A stretch of 64,000 bases of DNA from Bin80 sp965208025 (GTDB lineage Bacteria; Bacteroidota; Rhodothermia; Rhodothermales; Bin80): the NCBI GenBank assembly GCA_965208025.1, contig OZ242302.1:2108001-2172000 (forward strand). The letters run 5' to 3'. The position numbers and the translations under genes are program-made. The notes beneath the pieces were generated by a model. The model was not told where the DNA came from, did not search any database, and was given only the letters and a program-made list of their open reading frames with translations. Positions within the stretch are counted from its first letter, which is position 1, and the number at the start of each line of letters is the position of its first letter. Positions 1-9,435 of this stretch are shown here, piece after piece.

Positions 1-1
1 G

Positions 2-439
2 GATAAGGCGGACGGAGGGGTTCCGATCAGCCGTTTGGTGACCTCTGCCTCGTTGCATGATAGTCAGGCCGCCCTTCCCTTGGCGCACTTGACGCAGCAA
101 CGGGTGGACAACTGTTATGATCTCATGGACAGGACCTATGACGCGAAGGAGATTGTCGCACATCGGAGAGCCTCGGGGCGTGTACCGATCATTGATCCGA
201 ATCCACGCAAGAAAAAAGCAGCGGATCGTCGCGAGCAAAAGGCGCAACAGACGGCCGGATTCATTCCTGCGGAGCGGGTTCGCTACCGGGAACGTTCGAC
301 CGTAGAGCGGGCCTTTGAGCGGCTCAAAGATGAGTTCGGTGGACCCAATATCCGAGTCCGTGGGCACGAGAAAGTCCTCTGTCATTTGATGTTCAGCGTG
401 GTGGTGCTCACGGTAGACCAACTGTTGCGGATGGTCTAG
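2..439 (+). CDS. DDE transposase, C-terminal part (IS4/IS5-type)
   Basis: The reading frame is open from the window edge, so the N-terminus lies outside. The visible ~145 residues include a 'SLHDSQ' segment and the C-terminal signature YRERSTVERAFERLKDEFGG followed by RVRGHEKV and HLMFSVVVLTVDQLLR. That signature carries the last acidic residue (E) of the DDE triad typical of DDE_Tnp_1 transposases. The frame ends in TAG, with AT-rich sequence after it. Exact IS family is uncertain; whether the element is intact cannot be seen here. Confidence 0.8.
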   Translation, partial: DKADGGVPISRLVTSASLHDSQAALPLAHLTQQRVDNCYDLMDRTYDAKEIVAHRRASGRVPIIDPNPRKKKAADRREQKAQQTAGFIPAERVRYRERSTVERAFERLKDEFGGPNIRVRGHEKVLCHLMFSVVVLTVDQLLRMV

Positions 440-941
440 TAAACCGGCCATCCAACACACAAAATAAAATAACAGAATTTGGGCGCTTCAAACCACAAAT
501 GCCGTGGGAGGAGTGTGTGAAATCTACACGGATCGTGGACGAAATTCACTGATTCAAGCAATCTATCTTCAGGATTATCCCAAGATCCAATCACAGCAAA
601 AACCGTAAAAAGTTTTGTCGCTAGCAGTAAAAAGTTTTTGTCGTTAGACAAAAGGTGAAAATAAAGAGTTTTGAAAGAGTCTCATATCTAACAACCATTT
701 TGAGTTCTTGGATTTTGCCGTTAAGTTCTGTTATGGTGTTCAATCGTATGGGCTATGGCGCATTACAGGCTCCGTCAAGATGTCGCTGATACATCTCAGC
801 AATCATGAGACAATCTTGATGCACCTCTATTCAACACATATCATCTACATTTTTACAGATCCCTCTGGTTCATAAATGGTTCTCATTCCACACAAATTGT
901 GGTAGAACCGATTTTTTCATATCCAAGGTGCGTCATTCACT
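440..941. other. Intergenic stretch with a short tandem repeat
   Basis: No convincing gene. It holds two adjacent copies (about 605-624 and 627-647) of a ~20-bp unit of the form GTAAAAAGTTTTgTCGcTAG, and near its right end (841-909) an ISL3-like terminal sequence annotated separately. Confidence 0.5.
841..909. repeat. Solo ISL3-like terminal repeat, copy A
   Basis: About 69 bp closely matching 43383-43452, ending in CACACAAATTGTGGTAGAACC. The same terminal motif (CGAATTGCGGTAGAACC) closes the left end of the ISL3 element at 52243-53518. No transposase follows here, so this is most simply a stranded IS end left after deletion. Confidence 0.55.
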
Positions 942-1904
942 TTAATCCCATCCTTCCGCCAGAGCGGTAGCTCCCTCTGCCAAAGCTGTATACGCCTCTG
1001 ACATGGCCGCATACTGCTCAGACTCAACGGACAACTCGGCATACGTCATTGAGAGTGTCGTATACGCCTCTGCAACTAATACTATAGATACGCCCGACAA
1101 TTTGGCATTTTCTTCAGATAATGCTGTATATGCCTCCGATAGAGCAATGTGCGCCCCAGCCTGCTCAGAAAGTCTCCGTGCCAATACCTCCGTGTTATAT
1201 GCAAAAGGCTCCATCTCCTCTACTTTTTTGGAATATATCTGAGCCAATCTGCCTTTTTCTTCCACCATTCTGGTAGCCACCTTAACATTTCTTTTATATC
1301 TTTCTATTCCCCACAGATCATGGTAGGGAAATCTATCAGACTGCTTGCTAATCTCGCGTCTGAGTTCAAGTACATGTTTTGTCTCATCCATGGAAGCGGG
1401 GGTTTCTGAATGAAAATAATCAAAGTAATTTATAGGGTCTCTGCCCTCAACCATGAGTTGATAAAACTTAGCCCAATTGGCACTAATTTCCCTTCCCCGA
1501 GTGTGCTTTTTTGTTAATTCGGTAGTTTCCCCTATTAGATCAGCCCAATTCTCTGACAGCATATACATGCTTTCTGCCAACTCGGTATCTATTTCTGCCT
1601 GTGCAATAGCTTCCTCTGCTAAAGCTGTACATACAGCCGACTCCGTAGAATCCTCTGCTAATGAAGAAAGCTCCACTGACCGCGAAATTCGTTTTACTGT
1701 TTCCCTCAACCCGCTATATTCGTCTGTCAATCCCGTATAAGTTTCCATCTCTAAGGTATCTGCATTTGCCCAGACTTCGGCGTTTAATGCTTTCACTTCT
1801 GCTAATTCAGTACATGGTTTCTTTTCACCCAGACATCCCCACAATGTAGAGGAATATAGACAGACCAATAAGGGGAATATCCTAACCCTGTTTGCAGGCT
1901 TCAT
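942..1904 (-). CDS. Putative lipoprotein with heptad-like C-terminal repeats
   Basis: Start chosen at the Met 11 codons inside the longer frame, because it puts a basic n-region (MKPANRVR) and hydrophobic stretch in front of a lipobox LWGC; the mature protein would be lipid-anchored at Cys. The rest is rich in Ala, Glu, Leu, Ser and Tyr. The last ~70 residues fall into seven-residue units such as EAYTALS, EENAKLS, EAYTTLS, MTYAELS, EAYTALA, with A/L recurring at fixed spacing, which suggests a coiled coil or stalk. A second Ala/Glu-rich stretch lies in the N-terminal half. No catalytic domain recognised and no family assigned; a surface stalk or structural lipoprotein is the best inference. 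Confidence 0.6.
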   Translation of the reverse strand: MKPANRVRIFPLLVCLYSSTLWGCLGEKKPCTELAEVKALNAEVWANADTLEMETYTGLTDEYSGLRETVKRISRSVELSSLAEDSTESAVCTALAEEAIAQAEIDTELAESMYMLSENWADLIGETTELTKKHTRGREISANWAKFYQLMVEGRDPINYFDYFHSETPASMDETKHVLELRREISKQSDRFPYHDLWGIERYKRNVKVATRMVEEKGRLAQIYSKKVEEMEPFAYNTEVLARRLSEQAGAHIALSEAYTALSEENAKLSGVSIVLVAEAYTTLSMTYAELSVESEQYAAMSEAYTALAEGATALAEGWD

Positions 1905-1937
1905 CTTACGCACAACAGGATTCGGGTATAGGCCCAA

Positions 1938-2288
1938 CCTTTGCCGATCCCATGCGGCGGCGGATGCCAGAGCTTGGTGTTTGCGGTAGCGGATCTTTTC
2001 ATGGATCTGGTCTTAAAAATGGTAATTGACAAAACTATTTACGGCCGAAATCATACTTTCATACGGTACTGAAATCAATCCATTCAACGACTTTTCCTGT
2101 TAACATTTCCATATGCGTTTTTCAAGTTTAACTGCTTGGTCTGAGTTTAATCCAGACTCCCGAGGCATTTCTACAATTTGAGTGAATTTAAAATCATCTT
2201 GCTTATCCATGATTTTAAACGAAGTTTGGGTTGGATAGTCCCAATGCCTTCTTTACAATTCAATCAGAGAAACGCAACTGAGAGCACC
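1938..2288. other. Intergenic, nothing recognised
   Basis: AT-rich sequence between the heptad lipoprotein gene and the integrase remnant. It may hold decayed 3' sequence of the integrase, but no catalytic R-H-x-x-R-Y segment could be read in either strand. Confidence 0.4.
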
Positions 2289-2747
2289 TTAGATCACATT
2301 CAGTGCACCAGAGCGGAATTTTCCCATAAAAGTGCGAGAAAAATGCATGGAGTCGTCATAAGCCTGCGTAGTTAACAGAGTCCTCTTATATTTATTACCC
2401 ATATCTGTGATTTTCCGATATATCCTAAGCTGTTTGACGACAATACAAATTACGGTCGACGACAAAAAACGATTCAGTGCACTCCTGTATAACCTGAGCG
2501 TACCATTGGATAACAACTTGTCTGTTGATCGTACCCGCTGAGATGCCAACCAAATAAAGAAATTCACCACATCATCTGTATCAGCTTCCTTAGGTTCAAT
2601 CCCGTTATCATCGCAGTACCGTAAAAACCTATTCTATGCTTTACTATAAGCAATTCTAGTATTCTGAGACTGAGCTGCCCTTACCAACCTTTCTGCTGTA
2701 CCTTCCACTATCTCCTCAGCAATAACTATCTTATCTATACCGAAGAG
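2289..2747 (-). pseudogene. Tyrosine recombinase/integrase remnant (SAM-like core-binding domain)
   Basis: Read from about 2747 downward, one minus frame gives RAAQSQNTRIAYSKA, an in-frame TAG, then NRFLRYCDDNGIEP, DDVVNFFIWLASQ and GTLRLYRSALNRFLSS. This is the layout of the N-terminal SAM-like DNA-binding domain of phage-type integrases (..T..AY..A+..F..WC...G..P). The TAG replaces the usual aromatic residue (TGG to TAG would do it). A further stop lies just upstream at ~2751, and sequence after ~residue 90 no longer resembles a catalytic domain. Hence a dead, truncated integrase, perhaps from the integrated element whose conjugation genes lie nearby. Confidence 0.6.
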
Positions 2748-2821
2748 AGACTAATAACATTGATTCCATGGAACTCATGCAAGACGGCACCATTATTCAG
2801 ATTACTGGCAGAGATTTCTTG

Positions 2822-3748
2822 TTACATCACGCGATCTACAAATGCACGATTGTGTACATTGACAGGAACGTTCATCAGTTCCAAAACCCCACGAGCCACA
2901 TGTTCGGATAAACGGCGAAAAGCCTCCTCTCCTTTTTCTTTGGTCGCACGAAGTGGATTCCCGATCACCCCACTCTCAATAAACTCATGATGATCCATAG
3001 GGAAATTGAAATACGTGTATCCCTCAAATTCTACATCCGGCATTCCATCTTTTTTCTCAAAAGAGCGAGGCAGAAAATCAGGGATATGGGCCTTTGTGAA
3101 TTCGGCACGCTCCATTCGAACTAACTCCTCGTTCCAAGCCAAATCCTGAGATGTTTCAAGCTCACTTGCATGCCAGCCGGGTGTCTCCTCTGGTGGATTT
3201 TCCATGAGACCTTTGAGAATTCCCGTGTACCGCTCCATATATGGTTTCACAAAACTGATAAGTGCACCCGTCTCGTAGCGTAGTTTCCTGAGAACAGGAT
3301 CAACCACTTTCACATTTGAGCCGTGTCCATTGATAAATATAATTCGGTTAAATCCATGATGGATCAAACTGCGAGCGACATCATGCATGACGGCCAGAAG
3401 TGTAGTGCTGCGAACTGTAATTGTACCCCGTCCCTCACCTGGTTCGTGCATATGCTGCGGAGAATATCCCATCCAGATAGGGGGAGAATGGAGGACACCG
3501 ATCAAATGTGAAACGCGCTGTGAGATGTGGACCGCAGTAACTGTATCTGTATACAGCGGTAAATGGGGGCCATGTTGCTCCAAACTGGCAACCGGAACTA
3601 ATACAAGATCTTTTTGACTCAGGTAATTCCTGATATCGGTCATGGTTAAATCTCCTAAATCCCAGGAGAGAAATTGTGCCCGGAAATCTTCGTCTCCCTC
3701 GGTCAACTTAGGCAGATGATGAAAATCTTTCTGTGAGGATGTGATCAT
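2822..3748 (-). CDS. Creatininase family protein
   Basis: 308 residues. Shows the creatininase/MftE metal-binding motifs in order: LEQHGPHLPLYTD (Glu, His, Asp ligands), INGHGSN, and GWHASELETS with its acidic ligand. Family members are metal-dependent amidohydrolases acting on cyclic amides or peptide bonds. The N-terminal ~40 residues precede the core (SWDLGDLTMTDI). It is the last gene of a minus-strand operon; its start overlaps the end of the Tm-1-like gene by 4 nt (ATGA), implying translational coupling. Substrate unknown; the oxidase and Fe-S protein upstream suggest one catabolic pathway. Confidence 0.88.
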   Translation of the reverse strand: MITSSQKDFHHLPKLTEGDEDFRAQFLSWDLGDLTMTDIRNYLSQKDLVLVPVASLEQHGPHLPLYTDTVTAVHISQRVSHLIGVLHSPPIWMGYSPQHMHEPGEGRGTITVRSTTLLAVMHDVARSLIHHGFNRIIFINGHGSNVKVVDPVLRKLRYETGALISFVKPYMERYTGILKGLMENPPEETPGWHASELETSQDLAWNEELVRMERAEFTKAHIPDFLPRSFEKKDGMPDVEFEGYTYFNFPMDHHEFIESGVIGNPLRATKEKGEEAFRRLSEHVARGVLELMNVPVNVHNRAFVDRVM

Positions 3749-4971
3749 TTTGGATGAGATTTCATTAATTGGATGAATAGGTCGGCCACATCTTCCCCAA
3801 AACGAGGATCATTGACATGGTAGTCGTAGAGCTTGACAGGAATTTTCGCTTGTACGTATTCTCTCAACGCATTAAAGAATTTTTTGTCGGCATCAGGATC
3901 CCAAAATATTCCACCCGGAATATTTGGAATGGAGAGCCCCATGGATGGAACAGCTATAATGGTTGGCCCCTGCGAAGGGTTAAGTTTTCTTGCAAAGATT
4001 TTCCCAAGCTCATACATCTCGTCAGCTGAGGCTCGAACAAGTACATATTCTGGGTTATGATCGTACATGGGACGATCGCGTAACCTATCTGGAACAGTTC
4101 CTGCATTCCAGACGCTAAAATCAATACAACCCGGAACAACCACTTGTGGTAAACCAAGACGGCCGATCACCTCCAGTCGATTGGGACCTCCATCATGGAT
4201 TCCCCCAACGAGCGGATCATACACCTCGTTGGTGGTGTAGTCAATCACCCCAACAAATTGCCCCTGCTCTGCTAGTTCTTCCATGGCCGGCCCACCTACA
4301 CCATTAGAATGGAAAATGACCGGCTCGTACCCAAATTCATGAAGACGATCTTTCACTGCCATGACCGCCATAGTAGTATTTCCGAGCATCGTGATTGCAA
4401 CGTTGCGCCCCTTGGGAGCTTTGAGACCTCGTCCATGTGCAATCATTCCATAAAGCGCAGCAGCCACATTGTCGAAAATACCACAGGCAATCGTGTTTAA
4501 TCCCAAAATATCCACCACTGAATGGACGATCATCATATCACGGGTACCAACCAGTGGAGCAAAGTAATGATGTCCTGACGCAATTGGAGAGACCAATACC
4601 TTAGGCACACCAACGGGGAGCACCATCATAGCTGCGGCGCCCATAACCGCCCCCTCTGCCCCACCCATGCAGACCGCCGCATCCAGTTCTCCTTTTTGAT
4701 ATAAGTTTGAGATCAAATTCCTAAGCGATTCTCGCATGAGAGCCACTGCTTTTCCCCGACTTCCGGCGGAACGCATGGTAGCAAGGCTAGAGCCGGCACA
4801 TACTGCTGATTGTTCGTGGGGAATATCTGGAATGATATCCAAGGGCTCTCCTAGGATTCCTGAATCAATTACGGTCGTGGAAAGACCTAGCTCTTGAAGA
4901 CGATCTCGGAGATATGCAATCTCTGGACCTTTGGTATCCAGAGTTCCGATCAGTACAACCGTTTTTGCCAT
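3745..4971 (-). CDS. Tm-1-like ATP-binding / UPF0261 family protein
   Basis: 408 residues, full length for the family. The N-terminus KTVVLIGTLDTKGPE is the hallmark nucleotide-binding start of Tm-1-like proteins, followed by GGAEGAVMGAAAM in the N-domain and VIDYTTNEVYDPLVGG plus PGCIDFSVWNAG in the UPF0261 C-domain. The plant Tm-1 member binds ATP and inhibits viral replicase; bacterial members are poorly characterised and often sit beside catabolic genes. It lies 8 nt after the Fe-S protein gene and overlaps the creatininase gene. Confidence 0.9.
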   Translation of the reverse strand: MAKTVVLIGTLDTKGPEIAYLRDRLQELGLSTTVIDSGILGEPLDIIPDIPHEQSAVCAGSSLATMRSAGSRGKAVALMRESLRNLISNLYQKGELDAAVCMGGAEGAVMGAAAMMVLPVGVPKVLVSPIASGHHYFAPLVGTRDMMIVHSVVDILGLNTIACGIFDNVAAALYGMIAHGRGLKAPKGRNVAITMLGNTTMAVMAVKDRLHEFGYEPVIFHSNGVGGPAMEELAEQGQFVGVIDYTTNEVYDPLVGGIHDGGPNRLEVIGRLGLPQVVVPGCIDFSVWNAGTVPDRLRDRPMYDHNPEYVLVRASADEMYELGKIFARKLNPSQGPTIIAVPSMGLSIPNIPGGIFWDPDADKKFFNALREYVQAKIPVKLYDYHVNDPRFGEDVADLFIQLMKSHPK

Positions 4972-4979
4972 GATCTGCT

Positions 4980-6068
4980 TCAGGTTGCCTGTGTCAGTAA
5001 GATTTCGTAAAGACCTTCAACTTTTAGAGGGGTCTGGTTTCGGAGGCGCAGTTCATGGAGGGTTGTTGGATCCTCACATAGGATCGTTTTCGCACCACGA
5101 GACAAAGCATCCTCCAGCCTTGCTTCTGTTAATCGGATGCCAATATCAGGGCGGCTGAACTGGATTCCTGTACTCCCAACCGGATGAGCACGCTCCCGAC
5201 GCCAGAATAACTCCAATGGAGGAGCACCCAACGCAGCTTCACTAAGCATACGAGCGGCATTGAAGCGCTCAGGGAGCCGAACCGCGTGCGTAGGATCCAC
5301 ATACGCAGTTCCGTGATCCTTAATTTTCTCTGATGGGGAGACACGGAGACGATCGGTCTTAACTTGGTCTGCCAAGAACTCAACTAAATCAATCAGGATC
5401 ACCTCACTCGGCCAATTCATGTTCAGTCGCTCCTGATACATCTGTCCAAAAGCGAAAAGATCCTGAGGAGAAAGAACCAAAAGCTTCTTTACGCCTGCCC
5501 CCTGAACTTCGTCAATGCAGAGGTTTGCCTGTTTTCGGGCTGTATCAGGAAAACCCAAAGAGCACGGAATAAATCCACTGTCAAGTCCGCGACCGACTGG
5601 AATCGCGTCGATTTCACAGATCTTGAGCAACTGTAATGCAGCATCCATGGTGCTGGAGGAAAGATTAGAGCCAGCATCTCCAACGAAGAGGCCCCATTCA
5701 CTTTTCGTGCGGGAAGGTTGATAGTCACCGAAGATAGATTGATACTCGAGAATGCGTTCATTGACTTTGGTGAATTCTGGAGGGGCCAGCCCTTGGTTAA
5801 CCACCTCGGCACGGATTGCGGCAATAGCAGCAGGCAACGGCTGATCCGTTATGCAGTGGGCCTGACAATTACCTCCGTCTGGCTCGGCATTCAGAACATC
5901 CAGAGAACTGGCACTCCAAGAGAAATCCTCATGGCGGTGCATGGAAGCAATGAGTGCGATGCCATGAGGCGTTAAGGACTCATTATATGTTACGTGACCA
6001 ACCGGAGCCACATGTCGACACATTAAGCAGAATCGACAATTCTTTAAAGTACTGATCGGAGAGTTCAT
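4980..6068 (-). CDS. Cysteine-rich-domain Fe-S oxidoreductase subunit (GlcF/HdrD-like, atypical)
   Basis: 362 residues. The N-terminus has C11-x2-C14-x2-C17 followed by HVAPV, so the expected fourth Cys of the CxxCxxCxxxCP ferredoxin motif is Ala21. A second pair, NCQAHC (~68-72), may help ligate a cluster. The remainder resembles the CCG-type C-terminus of GlcF/GlpC-like proteins: GDAGSNLSS, then VLSPQDLFAFGQMY, then CSLGFPDTA and a late DPTHAVRLP segment. These proteins pass electrons from a partner flavin oxidase, and the FAD oxidase gene lies immediately upstream on the same strand (9-nt gap). Electron-transfer subunit is likely; the number and type of clusters is unclear. Confidence 0.7.
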   Translation of the reverse strand: MNSPISTLKNCRFCLMCRHVAPVGHVTYNESLTPHGIALIASMHRHEDFSWSASSLDVLNAEPDGGNCQAHCITDQPLPAAIAAIRAEVVNQGLAPPEFTKVNERILEYQSIFGDYQPSRTKSEWGLFVGDAGSNLSSSTMDAALQLLKICEIDAIPVGRGLDSGFIPCSLGFPDTARKQANLCIDEVQGAGVKKLLVLSPQDLFAFGQMYQERLNMNWPSEVILIDLVEFLADQVKTDRLRVSPSEKIKDHGTAYVDPTHAVRLPERFNAARMLSEAALGAPPLELFWRRERAHPVGSTGIQFSRPDIGIRLTEARLEDALSRGAKTILCEDPTTLHELRLRNQTPLKVEGLYEILLTQAT

Positions 6069-6077
6069 TTGTGTACA

Positions 6078-7574
6078 CTAAAATCCGAATCCCACTTTAC
6101 CGGGATTCATGATTCCATTTGGATCCAAAGTGTTCTTGATCCGCTCCAATAGAGGCCATGCATCACCATACTGACGACGCATGAATCGGGATAGCTTTAG
6201 TCCGACCCCATGGTGTTCGTTCACCATTCCCCCGTTTTCCAAAACAGCGGTCATGGCCGTATCCCAAATTCGATTATGTAATCTAACGGCTTCTCTTGCA
6301 TCATCTGGAGGATTCTGAATGATAAACCGGGAATAGACCATTACCCCCCAGTGAAACCAATGGGAAAAGTGTCCAATAAAGTCTATATCCCATTCTTTGT
6401 ACCCTTCTTCAACGGCTTTCTTTTCCGCATAATAAAGTTTTTCAATCTTATCATAGGTGGTGACGGTCTCCGTGGTCCCATACATCCAAGGTAGTTTGAG
6501 ACTTTGTGGAGGATAGTAAAAGTCGTACCGCTGGTTCCACCACGCTTCCCCAGGCTCTCGTCCCAGGTCTTTCGCTCCGAGTTTATTGATGATCTCCATC
6601 GCTTTCATTTCCTGCAAAGCTGCGAGATCTTCATCGCCATCAAACCCGAGGACCATATAGGCTCCCTCAAGCTCATATCCTAAGATTTTCTTAACCCTTG
6701 AAGCAGTTGATCGGGGATCGTACAAACGAATCACAAAGGGATCTAATCGCCGAGTCATGATCTGTCGGCCTGCCTCAAGTGCATTGGATAGGTCATCAAA
6801 GAGTACCGCACGAAGTAAACGACAGCTGGGTAGATAATCCAGTTGCATCGTTGCTTCGGTTATCACTCCAAAGGTACCTTCGGAACCCAAAAACAGGCGA
6901 AAAAAATCGGGGCCGGAGGCATGCTGAGGCACGATCGGCGTTCGTAAAATATGTCCGTCTGGCAAAACCACCTGCATGCGCAGAACAAGATCTTCTGCCT
7001 TCCCATATTTGTTGCTGATTGTTCCCGTACCCCGAGGAGCTAAATATCCACCCAGCGTTGCACAATTTGCAGATGCAGGGTAGTGTGGAAGCATCAGACC
7101 TTTCTCGTTTACCGCCCACTCCAGTTGCTTCCCATTGATCCCAGCCTCAGCGGTAACTGTTAGCGATCTTTCATCAATCTCAATGATCCGATTCATTCTT
7201 TTTGTATCAAGAATAATCCCTCCATACACAGACAATGCACCGCCCTGTGATCCAGACCCGCCTCCCCACGGAATCACAGGTATACGATATCCATTAGCAA
7301 CTTTGAGGATTGCTGAAATTTCCTCTGCACTTTTCGGACGAACTATGAAATCGGGTTTGCGAGACTCTTCCCCGCGGTCAAGCCACATCTGCGGAAGCCA
7401 GAACCAGTCAGTAGAATAGACTAGCCGATCCGAATCATCGGTTGATACAAACGAATCGCCCACGATTTCCGTGAGCTCACTACGAATCATCTCAGGTTGC
7501 AATCCAGTCCAATCCATATGCCTATACCAATCCGTGAACAGATTCAGAGACTTCATCTTCCTCTGCCCAAACAT
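6078..7574 (-). CDS. FAD-binding oxidase (GlcD / alkyl-DHAP synthase-like, VAO fold)
   Basis: 498 residues. The PCMH-type FAD domain is clear: PDFIVRPKSAEEISAILKVA, the glycine-rich IPWGGGSGSQGGAL, then NCATLGGYLAPRGTGTISNKYGKAEDLVL and FLGSEGTFGVITEATMQL. The C-terminal domain ends with VNEHHGVGLKLSR and NTLDPNGIMNPGKVGF, as in D-lactate/glycolate dehydrogenases and alkyl-DHAP synthase. Starts at Met7 or Met20 are also possible: an AGAGGA lies just before Met7. First gene of the four-gene operon; the Fe-S protein after it is its likely electron acceptor. The substrate cannot be told. Confidence 0.88.
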   Translation of the reverse strand: MFGQRKMKSLNLFTDWYRHMDWTGLQPEMIRSELTEIVGDSFVSTDDSDRLVYSTDWFWLPQMWLDRGEESRKPDFIVRPKSAEEISAILKVANGYRIPVIPWGGGSGSQGGALSVYGGIILDTKRMNRIIEIDERSLTVTAEAGINGKQLEWAVNEKGLMLPHYPASANCATLGGYLAPRGTGTISNKYGKAEDLVLRMQVVLPDGHILRTPIVPQHASGPDFFRLFLGSEGTFGVITEATMQLDYLPSCRLLRAVLFDDLSNALEAGRQIMTRRLDPFVIRLYDPRSTASRVKKILGYELEGAYMVLGFDGDEDLAALQEMKAMEIINKLGAKDLGREPGEAWWNQRYDFYYPPQSLKLPWMYGTTETVTTYDKIEKLYYAEKKAVEEGYKEWDIDFIGHFSHWFHWGVMVYSRFIIQNPPDDAREAVRLHNRIWDTAMTAVLENGGMVNEHHGVGLKLSRFMRRQYGDAWPLLERIKNTLDPNGIMNPGKVGFGF

Positions 7575-7870
7575 AACATACTGTGTGACAACCCTCAGGC
7601 AAGTTTGTGAATTCGCAGACCCATTCAGAGTAATTGTTCATGAAATCAATGCTATTGGGATTCCACTGAATCCGACTTATTGAACCTATCATCAACCCAA
7701 AAACAATCATGGGTTGAGTCATCCAGTATTCAGCTGTGGTATTGAACTTCATGACTGTTTCGGTGAAAAAAATCAGGTTTGAAAAAGTTGTAATTGCTGG
7801 TATGTTTGAGCAATCAAGAACTGCTCAGTTCGTATACTATCCAACCAGAATAATTGTCACTAAGATACGA

Positions 7871-8272
7871 ATGATTTTCACGTTACTACTACTATCGGGA
7901 CTGGCATCAACTCACGGAATGCCGGATCAGCCATCGGTACTGATTCTTTCAGGACAAAATAATCATGACTGGAAGCGAACCGTCGCACATCTGGAGCACA
8001 TTCTGTTGGATACGGATTTATTTTCTGTCAATGTGACCCTGACTCCGGGCAAAGATGCAGACTCGAATACTTGGAGTGATTGGAACCCCAAGTTTGATGC
8101 TTATGATGTGGTCCTCTTGGCATACAATGGAGAATTATGGCCCGAGCGGGTACGTAGGAACTTTGAGGAGTACGTTTCATCTGGTGGTAGTGTTCTAGTT
8201 CAGCATGCAGCAAATAATCCTTTCTCAGGATGGGATGCATATGAATCTATGGTTGGACTATATTGGACTTAA
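7871..8272 (+). pseudogene. ThuA domain protein, 5' part of an interrupted gene
   Basis: Start set at an internal Met that gives a signal peptide (MIFTLLLLSGLASTHG). It then shows PSVLILSGQNNHDWKRT, YDVVLLAYNGELWP and FEEYVSSGGSVLVQHAANN, the ThuA (class I amidotransferase-like) core, and FSGWDAYESMVGLYWT before a stop. ThuA proteins normally run on for ~140 residues; that missing part is found in frame at 9721-10149. Signal peptide and fold imply a periplasmic sugar-related protein before disruption. Confidence 0.75.
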
Positions 8273-8535
8273 TGCCGTAACTGATGCTGACCACTGAGGT
8301 AACCGGCGGCGGAATTTACCAACCCATGAAACTCTGACCGACCATCGCAGTAGCAGGCGGAAGTGTCGACCTACCCTTTACAACCCATGGGCATCGGATT
8401 AAACTTGATTGGCATGAAAGTCAATGATGGGGATAAGGTCTTTTACGTGCGCAAGTTTGCTCGTGCCCCGGGACCGCGATTCAGAGCGGATGGCTGGACC
8501 GGCTGCCTCTCGCGGCTGGACGCGCTGTAGACCGG
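8273..8535 (+). other. Left flank of the dehalogenase insert
   Basis: The composition changes from AT-balanced to GC-rich at about 8455. A short frame 8387-8530 reads MGIGLNLIGMKVNDGDKVFYVRKF then GC-rich unrelated residues, so it looks like a fusion across a join rather than a gene. No terminal inverted repeats or target duplication seen. Confidence 0.4.
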
Positions 8536-9435
8536 ATGAACCAAGCCACGCCGACACTTCGTCCGGACTGGGTGTCGGACGACATGTATCCCTTCACGAG
8601 TAGGTTTTTTGCGACCCCGTCGGAACACAGGATGCACTATATCGACGAGGGTGAAGGTGAGCCAATCGTGTTCGTGCACGGCAACCCAACTTGGTCATTT
8701 GAATTCCGTCATGTTGTCCGAGCGCTTCGCTCGGATTTCCGCTGCGTCGCGCCGGACCATATCGGCTTCGGCCTCTCGTCGTGCAGCAACCGGCGCGAGG
8801 ATCATCATCCAGAAAGCCATGCGCGCCGGTTAGCGGCCTTGCTCGATCATCTGGGACTTCGAGGCATCACCCTGGTCATGAACGACTGGGGCGGGCCGAT
8901 CGGTCTGGACTTCGCGCGCGGGCATCCGGAACGGATCCGCCGTCTCGTCATTTCGAATACTTGGTGCTGGCCGGTCGGCGACGACTTCCATTTCAAGTCG
9001 TTCAGCTTCCTGATGTCGAGTGTGATCGGCCAGCATCTGATTCGCCATCGCAACATGTTCGTGAATTCGGTCATGCCATGGGCGGTTGGCGACGGTAGCG
9101 TCCTGACGCCGGAAATCATGGCTCATTACCGCAACGCCCAACCATCGCCCGCGGCCCGCGCCGCCAGCGCCGCGCTGCCGGGCTTCATCACCGGCGCGAG
9201 TGACTGGCTGCGTTCCATCTGGGATGACCGCGCGGCCTTTACTGATAAGCCGGCGCTTCTGCTCTGGGGATTGAAGGACATCGCGTTCCGCAGGAAGGAG
9301 CTTGAGCGGTGGATATCGGCGCTGCCGGACCACGTATTGCACAAGTTCGAGGATCGCGGCCACTTTCTGGCAGAAGAATCGCCCGACCGGTTCACGTCGG
9401 CGTTGCGGGACTTCATGGGGCGGGCGAAACTTTGA
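8536..9435 (+). CDS. Haloalkane dehalogenase-like alpha/beta hydrolase
   Basis: 299 residues, the size of the family. The oxyanion/halide motif is VHGNPTWSFEFR (Asn50 a predicted halide ligand). The nucleophile elbow is VMNDWGGPIG, with Asp117 and Trp118, the second halide-stabilising residue of haloalkane dehalogenases. The likely acid is Asp248 (LLLWGLKDIAFR) and the base His276 (FEDRGHFLAEE). This set predicts hydrolytic cleavage of carbon-halogen bonds, closest to HLD-type enzymes; an epoxide hydrolase is less likely because of the Asn/Trp pair. The gene is markedly more GC-rich than its neighbours and sits inside a split ThuA gene, so it was probably acquired by transfer. Confidence 0.82.
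   Translation: MNQATPTLRPDWVSDDMYPFTSRFFATPSEHRMHYIDEGEGEPIVFVHGNPTWSFEFRHVVRALRSDFRCVAPDHIGFGLSSCSNRREDHHPESHARRLAALLDHLGLRGITLVMNDWGGPIGLDFARGHPERIRRLVISNTWCWPVGDDFHFKSFSFLMSSVIGQHLIRHRNMFVNSVMPWAVGDGSVLTPEIMAHYRNAQPSPAARAASAALPGFITGASDWLRSIWDDRAAFTDKPALLLWGLKDIAFRRKELERWISALPDHVLHKFEDRGHFLAEESPDRFTSALRDFMGRAKL

Noticed and set aside
8387..8530. Short frame before the dehalogenase gene (MGIGLNLIGMKVNDG)
   Set aside because: Composition shifts in mid-frame and it has no recognised domain; treated as join debris.
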